From: Pleurotus ostreatus/Saccharomyces cerevisiae fusant
Taxonomy: Eukaryota; Opisthokonta
NCBI GenBank assembly: GCA_024196135.1
Contig: JAMQCK010001041.1
Coordinates: forward strand, 1 to 12,785
Length of the DNA: 12,785 nucleotides
Direction of reading: 5' to 3'
Part shown: positions 7,323-12,785 of the stretch, piece by piece
Position numbering within the stretch: the first letter of the stretch is position 1
Layout: the number at the start of each line of letters is the position of its first letter
Translations under genes and position numbers: made by a program
The notes under the pieces: generated by a model
The model's input: the letters and a program-made list of their open reading frames with translations, nothing else
What the model was told of the DNA's origin: nothing
Databases searched by the model: none

Positions 7323-7393
7323 GCTCTAATGGCTCAGTTGGTTAGAGCACCACCAGACAATGGCAAGGTTACTGGTTCAAATCCTGACAAGTC
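7323..7393 (+). repeat. tRNA-like (SINE-type) segment, copy 3
   Basis: This is the best preserved copy. It has an A-box TGGCTCAGTTGG (7330-7341), a pairable D-arm, and a perfect B-box GGTTCAAATCC (7374-7384). A run of five T (7395-7399), a typical Pol III stop signal, follows at once. The anticodon and acceptor stems do not pair properly, so it is a tRNA-derived repeat rather than a tRNA gene. It reads away from the CCTAACC tract, opposite to copy 1. Confidence 0.82.
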
Positions 7394-7489
7394 ATTTTTG
7401 CTACTGATTAAAATTGTGGCTTTATTTGCCCTTTTAACTTGGCATGGTAGCTGCTATTTATAGCAGCATCAAGGGCAAGTGCAAGGGGC

Positions 7490-8011
7490 TTACAGCGGTT
7501 TGCATTACTTTGCAGAATCCGCGCGAATTCCGCGTGCGTGTCATGCTTGGCCACAGCCTCGCGGCACCTGCCGCACGTCGCCTGGCATGGACTTTCTGCC
7601 CATTATTTAGCTTAACTTCTCGACCAAGCGGCACCTACTACAAAACCACGTTCTCCCTTAGGACTCGGGTCACCAAGTACTGCATACAACGCTTCTTGGA
7701 GGTCAAGTCGCTGATGAGCCTATCAGCTATTTCGGACCTGAGTCCAGCGCGCGTGCTCTCGGAAAACACCGGCCTGGCATGGGATAGATAATCGCATACC
7801 GTTGTTCGAGCATTTTGCTCTGGAATCCCACGGAAAGGGAGCTCACAGCCATATATCGACATCGAGCTTCAGTTTCTCAGCAAGATTTGTATGGTATCGA
7901 ACGAGGGACGACCTTCCGAGGGCTACTCGGCAGGTGCCGCGAGTCTGCGGCCAAACATGACACGCACTCGGAATTCGCGCGGATTCCGCAAAGTAACGCA
8001 AACCGCTGTAA
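7490..8011. mobile_element. MITE-like element with 84-bp inverted repeats
   Basis: The arms 7490-7573 and 7928-8011 match in inverted orientation at 78 of 84 positions, with shared blocks TTACAGCGGTTTGC, GAATCCGCGCGAATTCCG and GCGGCACCTGCCG. An outer ATCAAGG match (7468-7474 and complement of 8017-8023) suggests the element may extend to about 7468-8023. The 354-base interior has open frames but nothing recognisable, so it looks non-autonomous. It lies in the right half of the outer composite. No target duplication could be defined. Confidence 0.8.
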
Positions 8012-8068
8012 ACGGACCTTGATATAGGGTAGGTAGGGCTCTTAGCATTAGAGAAGACTTATAAAACA

Positions 8069-8124
8069 GCCTCAACCAGGGCCTGGTTAGATCCAGGGAA
8101 AAAGGCAAATGCAGCCCTGGTTAG
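8069..8124 (-). repeat. Right arm of the outer composite element
   Basis: Inverted partner of 2741-2797, sharing the AACCAGG, GCTGCATTTGCC and CTGGATCTAACCAGG blocks. Beyond it the sequence changes to the unrelated minus-strand coding-like region. Confidence 0.6.
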
Positions 8125-8289
8125 GATGAGTGAAATCCGTGGGGCTGAGCATCTTGGGATCCTTGTGGTTGTCCGTGGCTGCCGGTTCCGCCCCTTCGGC
8201 AACCGTGTCATGCCGGCGAGCTCGAGAACAACGTGGTCATACGGGTTGTTCCTGTTTCCACGGTACTGCTGGCCATATCTGGGATTCTT

Positions 8290-8915
8290 GCAGGTGCACC
8301 AGTGAGTCCAGCAATAGATAGCGTGGAGATGCATCAGCATAGGAAGGTGTCAGATGGGAATATGACACACCACATTCTTCTCCGTGAGCGCGGCAGACCA
8401 AGCCTCCTCCTCCTCCTCGCTCATGTAAAGCTGCACCAGAGGATTCTTTGGATCATACTCCGGCAGCGGGAGCTCAGGCTTGTCATGGTCTGGCATGTCC
8501 CAGGGGATCTTAGCGTGGTATTCCACACAGGCCTTGCGCATGACCTCCTGCCCCTTCGACCACCCGCCTTCGTGTAGCGCGCAATGTATTGTCAAGAATC
8601 TCAGCACAGATGCCCTCCACCCAATTCTTCCGGTTCTTGCGGTCCTTCTTGGGTATACTGGGTCGCTTGCGCCGCTTTCCGCTGCCAACTGTGTGTATGG
8701 TCTGGCTCGGGCTTGAGGGACGAGATGGAAAGTGATCACACGGCATGTACATCCCATCGCGCACGGCCATCTCAACATCCGAGCCGCGCAGGGCCCTTCT
8801 GCGCCTCTCCTTGCCTCGTTGAGAGCCCTGGTCTTGCCAATAACTCTGCTCTCATCGATGACCTCCCTCTCATCAGTGCTGCTGATTGTGGGGGGAAATT
8901 GAAGAGCACGTGAAG
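8290..8915 (-). pseudogene. Unrecognised minus-strand gene, probably decayed
   Basis: I do not recognise this protein. One frame is open from about 8915 to the stop at 8350-8352. It contains SSTDEREVIDESRVIGKTRA at the start and ALHEGGWSKGQEVMRKACVE, then PWDMPDHDKPELPLPEYDP and YMSEEEEEAWSAALTEKN at the end. In the middle a different frame looks more protein-like: EMAVRDGMYMPCDHFPSRP, then a basic stretch GKRRKRPSIPKKDRKNRKNW that resembles a nuclear localisation signal, then VEGICAEILDNTLR. The best reading needs two shifts, near 8795 and near 8580, which suggests decay. A possible intron (8374 down to 8289, GT...AG, 86 bp) would join TEKN to NPRYGQQYRGNRNNPYDHV. The acidic and basic segments hint at a nuclear protein, but that is inference. 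Confidence 0.4.
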
Positions 8916-9007
8916 CCGTTCAGGTTGATGCCACATCAAAAGGGAGAAGCAAGGGGTGTGCCCAACCATGTCACTGGCCGCGGACTTGAGGGTGAATGCA
9001 GTGGAGG

Positions 9008-9141
9008 TGTTGAGGGGAGAAGCGCAAACACAAACAACAGACCACAGAGATGACAGTCAAAGACAAGACTAAGTGACAGTGTAATACGTGATTATAGGTA
9101 AGTATCCACTTTCGGACGGTCCAAGCACACCAACTCCAACA
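9008..9141 (-). mobile_element. Solo copia LTR, 134 bp
   Basis: In the minus sense it begins TGTTGGAGTTGGTGTGCTTG and ends CTCAACA. It is flanked by a perfect five-base duplication GGAGG (9003-9007 and 9142-9146). The first 26 bases closely match the 140-bp LTR family at 3190 and 10746, but most of the rest does not, so it is a related subfamily. No internal copia sequence adjoins it. Confidence 0.9.
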
Positions 9142-9146
9142 GGAGG

Positions 9147-10037
9147 GTGAATAGTTTGCACAGGCGAGGGCTTCCTGGTCCGAAGGTGTGAGGACTCCGT
9201 TTTCTGTAAAGATGATGACTTGATATTCTATGGCGCGCCATTATATATACTGAGGCCTATTTCTAGCAGATTACAATACCGTCATCCTGTGTTCCCGTGC
9301 CCTTGTGCGCATTGCTCCCTTCTTTCAACGCAATGGTGGTCCCATGCCCCCCTGCATCCTGAACATCCTTGCTTCCCCCCTTCATTAGACTCCCAACCCT
9401 GCTCTCCCCATCGCTGGAAGCCGCAGCTGGACCAGCTATAGCTTCCATCAGATTGTCCACCCTTTTCCCCGGTTTCCGCACACGCTGCGCCTCAAGCTTA
9501 CATTCCTCGACAGCCCGGAGAGAGAACTGACAACAGAAGCCGTTGCAGATGTGGTCCTCAGGGAAATCACAGAAAGCAGAAAACAATACTGACGTGGAAT
9601 CTCTCGGTCAGATGCAGTCAGAGCTCGCTTCTGACGCCTGCGCAAAGCTTCGGTCCAGCAAAGCCAACAGCGTGAACAAGGAGAATGTGCTGCCCCTAGG
9701 GCAAGAGTTTCTATAGCGCTTTTACGTAGCCTTTGCTGTGTGTGTGCCCTACTGGATTAAGCCTCAGCAGCTGATCGGTCTTCACTGGATGTCAGGCAAA
9801 AAAGACATCATCTTTGGTCCTAAAGGTTTGTCCTATGCCCAAGGGAAACGATCTTCCATTCGAAAGGTGCCAAGATACAAGTTCGTCCTTGTGCTCTCTC
9901 TGAAGCGCTGACTTTGTACCTGGTTCTTTTTTGCCTGATGGAAATAGAGGCCGCGTTGGACGGTGCACATTGCACGGCACTTTAGACACACCTCTTTGGG
10001 CCCGGGAAGGTGAGTGCCCCAACTATGTGCTTGAATC
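9147..10037. other. Stretch without a recognisable gene
   Basis: Minus-strand open frames at 9263-9586 (107 codons, with an ECKLEAQRVRKPGKRVDNL helix and a G-rich tail) and 9792-10022 (76 codons) show no known motif. They may be decayed coding sequence: the region lies downstream, in the minus sense, of the copia protease remnant, but I see no integrase or reverse transcriptase motifs. A 12-base palindrome ATGGCGCGCCAT sits at 9230-9241 next to a TATATATA run. Confidence 0.4.
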
Positions 10038-10606
10038 TTACCAATACTGGTCTAGCGCAACTCCTCCAGAAGAAGCTGGACCACTGCCTACCGCGACGGA
10101 TGCGGTCTGTGCAACGATTGGCTCAGAGAGTTTCTCATAGCCAGCCAGATCACTCTCTTCTGACGTCACGTGGAGCGATGCACCAGAGTCAACAAGCCAA
10201 GCAGGCAGGAAACCCAAGTCGTCTCCATGAAGAGGTGCTTTTCCATTACACTTAGGACACACAGCAAAATTGTTGCAGGCACAAAAGATATTTGTACATA
10301 ATTCATGCGAACCATTTAGCATACAATATAGTACAGGATTGTGCGATAAGATCAACCACTGTGCTGCAATCAGTATTGCGCAGAAGATCCTTGTGAGAGG
10401 GTACTTGCCTGTTGGCGCCAGTGAGACCAGCAGCCTGGGCAATGGCATCATTGACATTAACCTCGACGTCCCCAAACATGTTCTCCTCGCGCAAGTACTC
10501 CTCCAGAGGAGAGAGATCCCAGCTGATCTGCTCATCAATCGTCCCATTGAAGAGGAACGAGTTGAGCGCCTGATCATTGGCATGGGCACGCTTGACGGGT
10601 GGCTCG
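10038..10606 (-). pseudogene. Copia gag-protease remnant
   Basis: In the minus sense, one frame (10038 up to 10664) holds a Cys cluster (CACNNFAVCPKCNGK) followed by AWLVDSGASLHVT, then SDLAGYEKLSEPIVAQTAS. DSGAS.H.T is the copia aspartic-protease active site, which cleaves the polyprotein. The Cys cluster sits where a gag zinc knuckle is expected but does not fit the normal CCHC spacing. Upstream, in another frame, lies a coherent stretch (SPLEEYLREENMFGDVEVNV, NDAIAQAAGLTGANR) that I do not recognise as gag. The space between LTR and protease is too short for a full gag, so the element is internally deleted and frameshifted. The frame stops at 10038, soon after the protease motif. It follows the LTR at 10607-10746 in the expected order. 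Confidence 0.65.
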
Positions 10607-10746
10607 TGTTGAGAGCGAAAAGCGGCGACAGACACAAACACAAACACAAATGGTGGTGGTTCAAGACAAAGAGTACAATAGGAACAATGACTACCTAATT
10701 TGGCGGACTTCCCCATTGGGCCGGTCCAAGCACACCAATCCCAACA
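10607..10746 (-). mobile_element. Copia LTR, 140 bp, probably a 5' LTR
   Basis: In the minus sense it begins TGTTGGGATTGG and ends CTCTCAACA. It is 94% identical to the split LTR at 3190-7115 and is the intact reference that proves the mariner insertion site there. The flanks GCTCG (10602-10606) and CTCCC (10747-10751) do not match, so it is not a simple solo LTR. The protease remnant that follows leftward suggests it is the 5' LTR of a deleted element. I see no standard primer-binding site after it. Confidence 0.85.
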
Positions 10747-10751
10747 CTCCC

Positions 10752-11641
10752 ACCTGTGCGCCGGACCGCAAGAGGACTCCCACCTAACCAAGCTCCCACC
10801 AGATCCTACAACTCCCAACAAATTCGCATCCTCCTATATACATCATGTGAAGAGCTTTATCTTCGGCGCACTCCTCTGGTTGTTCTTCGACAAGCGAAGC
10901 GGATGACCCTGGTGAATGGGAGCGGTGGCCGGAGACGAGGGGGCGGGGGAAGCTGGACATGGAGAAAGAGGAGGAGAGGGGGACGACCGACGAGCAGGAA
11001 CAATAGCGCGTTGGACTTGGTGTCTACGGGCTCTCTAGTGCCTATGGTATTTTTCTGTGATTTTATAGACTTTTTCCCGGTACTGTACGCTTACTTGCAG
11101 CCCTACTTGTGCGCTCACACCTTACTGCCGAGCGCCACGTTATTTCACGCCATTTTCCGGCCGCTCCTGCCTAGAGCGGCACATCCGAGTCTTTTCTCTT
11201 CCTGACTCGTTTGCTGTCGCTCTAGTGTGATTACTGGCTCGATTCTACCTCGGACAAGATCTTGGTTGATGTTGGTGCATTACCAGAACCTTGGCCACTA
11301 CCAGCTAGCTCAATATGCTTCTCTGCCTATGGTGCCGCACAGCTCATCAGATCACACACATCTCACATCTGTTCCCTTCGCCTTCCCTTGCCCCTGCTTG
11401 CGGTTATAATAGGCCCTGCACAGTTTCCTACGCATCTTGACAGCGGACATCCCCTCTCCCAATGCTAGAGCATGTCACCAGTGCAGCAGACAAGGCGGAG
11501 TATGACGACAAGATCATCGACTGCACCTCGCCCATCAGTAGTGGCCCGCTGGTCGTGGCTTCCGCTTTAGCAGCTGCACCACAGTTGACGGTGTTCCACA
11601 GTAACTTCGATATACACCTCATTACGCTCCCCTGGTCCGGC
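10752..11641. other. Stretch without a recognisable gene
   Basis: Several plus-strand open frames (10756-11205, 11462-11734) have biased, unrecognisable products. The part at 11050-11215 is pyrimidine-rich. A TATATA-like motif lies near 10834. It may hold the eroded 5' part of the plus-strand copia element whose pol appears at the right end, but no TGTTG...CAACA LTR pair was found. Confidence 0.35.
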
Positions 11642-11642
11642 A

Positions 11643-11978
11643 TCACCAATCTCACTATTCCCACCCACTCTTGTGCATCTGGAGGTCCAGGCCTACCAAG
11701 AGCAGGGGCGCAGGCGGAGGGGCAGTGCAGATGAAGATTGGGACGATGGGGAGGACAATGATCTCTGCCTTCGCTGTGTCATCGCTGACTAGAACGCTCT
11801 CAGGCGAGGTCTAGCATGCAACCAGGGCCTTGCACATCTGGAACTCTGGGGGCCATAGTCTGAAGCAGCGCGGGATGCTTTGCGCTTTGCTCCTGTCATC
11901 TCTGACCTTGCTGTGGGCGGCAGAGATGTTCTGTCCCCCGTTCTGAAGCGCCTGGTTCTAGTGGATATCCCAATATAG
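11643..11978 (+). pseudogene. Decayed coding stretch with three in-frame TAG stops
   Basis: The frame starting at 11643 reads as coherent protein: FPPTLVHLEVQAYQEQGRRR, then GSADEDWDDGEDNDLCLRC, GLACNQGLAHLELWGP and RDVLSPVLKRLVLVDIPI. It is interrupted only by TAG at 11790-11792, 11856-11858 and 11976-11978. All three could be former CAG (Gln) codons. I do not recognise the protein. It lies upstream of the plus-strand copia pol and may be part of the same element or a separate dead gene. Confidence 0.35.
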
Positions 11979-12000
11979 GAATTGAAGACGTTGCACGCCG

Positions 12001-12785
12001 CCTAGAGCGCGCCCACCGCCGCCATCCACGCCTCAGCCGTCTCGCACTGCGCCGCTTAGCCAGGCTGCGCTTAGAGGCAGACAGCAGCGCGCGTCTGAGC
12101 AGCAGCAGGCGCCGCCTCGCCTGCGCAGTCCGTCCCCTCCATGGGAGACAGTGCGGCCGTCTACGTCTAGTGGACCGTCGCAGTCGCGTTTGCCATGCGC
12201 GACTAAACCAACCCACAGCTTATCTGAGCGCAACCTGATGAGTCGCGCTTGGCAGAAGCAAGCAGCGCCGCCTTCTGCAGGCCGCGCTACATCGTCCGCA
12301 CCTGCGCTGCCACCGCAGGTGACGTCCCCCAATCGGTTCGCACCGTTATCTAGCGGCTTGGAGGAGGTGGAGGAGTAGGAGGAGCAGGAGGAGCAGGACC
12401 GCAGAGAGCGGTTGCAGGAGGATGATGCGCAGGACAGAGCAGAGGTGAGGCACAGGATGATGGAGTGGTCAGGGAGTGAGGATGAGCTGCGGATCACTGA
12501 TCAGACGCCCATCCCAGGAGCGCACGTCCTACAGGCCGGCCTCGACTACGTCTTCAGCGGCATCACCCAAGAGGACTGGTCAGTAGAACAGGCCCTCGAC
12601 TTCGCCCTTGCCACTACAGTCGCGCCGGACCCGCAGCAAGGCGAGCCCAAGACGTTTGCTGAAGCGCTGCTTCGCCCGGACAAAGCAAAGTGGATCGAGG
12701 CCGCATTCGACGAGGTGCAGGCGCTGGTGGACAACGGCACCTTCGAGGTGGTCGAGCTGCCTCCGGGCAAGCGCGCCATTGGCAG
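12001..12785 (+). pseudogene. Ty1/copia pol: linker and start of reverse transcriptase, cut by window end
   Basis: One frame runs to the window edge with a single TAG at 12376-12378. The first part is low-complexity (rich in P, S, Q, R), as in the region between copia integrase and reverse transcriptase, and holds SLSERNLMSRAWQKQ. After an E/Q-rich stretch coded by GAGGAG repeats comes DYVFSGITQEDWSVEQALDF, then EPKTFAEALLRPDKAKWIEA and VQALVDNGTFEVVELPPGKR. This is the conserved entry to the copia reverse transcriptase (RVT_2), which copies element RNA. The TAG sits in EEVEE(stop)EEQEEQ and fits a CAG-to-TAG change. Orientation is opposite to the copia remnant at 634-1508, so the two are not one element. 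The catalytic part would lie beyond 12785. Confidence 0.82.

Larger units (their letters stand above)
2741..8124. mobile_element. Outer composite inverted-repeat element with nested insertions
   Basis: The arms at about 2741-2797 and 8069-8124 are imperfect inverted repeats (roughly 75-80% by eye), sharing AACCAGG, CTGCATYTGCC and CTGGATMTAACCAGG blocks. Inside each arm lies a tRNA-like segment (2961-3031 minus, 7323-7393 plus), and between them a CCTAACC-rich tract running in one direction. Subtracting the LTR/mariner insertion and the MITE leaves a parent element of roughly 0.9 kb with no coding capacity. The same order of parts occurs in the inner element at 4613-5298. I could not find a clean target duplication, so the exact ends are uncertain. 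Confidence 0.6.

Noticed and set aside
2961..7393. Three functional tRNA genes
   Set aside because: A- and B-boxes and the D-arm are present, but the anticodon stems do not pair, acceptor stems are broken, and all copies sit in the same repeat context. They are better called tRNA-derived repeats.
7444..7791. Plus-strand ORF of 115 codons
   Set aside because: It runs through the left inverted repeat of the MITE-like element and its interior; the product shows no motif and the arm composition explains the open frame.
10303..10821. Minus-strand ORF reading through the whole LTR at 10607-10746
   Set aside because: The LTR is only 140 bp and an open frame across it is easily due to chance; the part upstream of the LTR is unrelated sequence.
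11896..12497. Minus-strand ORFs opposite the right-hand copia pol
   Set aside because: Their arginine- and serine-rich products are shadows of the low-complexity copia linker read on the plus strand, which leads into a recognisable reverse transcriptase start.
634..12785. One long copia element spanning the window
   Set aside because: The pol remnants at the two ends are in opposite orientation (minus at 634-1508, plus at 12001-12785), so they belong to different elements.

Overview
The window looks like a transposon-rich stretch of a filamentous basidiomycete genome, probably an agaricomycete. The reasons are introns of about 50-63 bp with fungal-type splice sites and branch points, a DDE transposase of a type I know from mushroom-forming fungi, a Myb/SANT-like gene of fungal type, and several Ty1/copia remnants with short LTRs that begin TGTTG and end in ACA (CAACA in two of three copies). 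I see no intact ordinary host gene. Family assignments come from recognising protein motifs by eye; no database was searched. LAYOUT. 1-633 is non-coding with a TATA-like element and strong hairpins. 634-1508 (minus) is the decayed C-terminal end of a copia polyprotein. 1710-2766 (plus) is a four-exon Myb/SANT-like gene with one premature TAG. 2741-8124 is a nested pile of mobile elements. 8290-8915 (minus) is an unrecognised, probably decayed gene. 9008-9141 is a solo LTR with a perfect GGAGG target duplication. 10038-10746 (minus) is an LTR followed by a damaged copia aspartic-protease region. 11640-12785 (plus) is decayed coding sequence that becomes recognisable copia pol, cut by the window end. 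THE NEST is the main result. From outside in: (1) an inverted-repeat composite element (arms about 2741-2797 and 8069-8124) carrying two outward-facing tRNA-like segments around a degenerate telomere-like CCTAACC tract; (2) a 140-bp solo copia LTR inserted in that tract with target duplication GATAT (3185-3189 and 7116-7120); (3) a 3,784-bp Tc1/mariner-superfamily transposon (3263-7046) inserted in the LTR at a duplicated TA, with near-perfect inverted ends; (4) inside its transposase gene, a second composite of the same general type as layer 1 (arms 4613-4689 and 5223-5298) with its own tRNA-like segment and CCTAACC tract. The innermost composite preserves the unoccupied version of the site into which the LTR jumped in the outermost one. 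A separate inverted-repeat MITE-like element (7490-8011) sits in the right arm of layer 1. HOW THE PARTS RELATE. The transposase catalytic core (5337-6883, three exons) keeps its D, D and E residues, but its N-terminal part is separated by the inner composite and carries an in-frame TGA and a frameshift, so the element is probably no longer fully autonomous. Premature stops in several unrelated reading frames fit CAG-to-TAG or CGA-to-TGA changes, and LTR and TIR differences are almost all transitions, as expected from C-to-T decay of silenced repeats.
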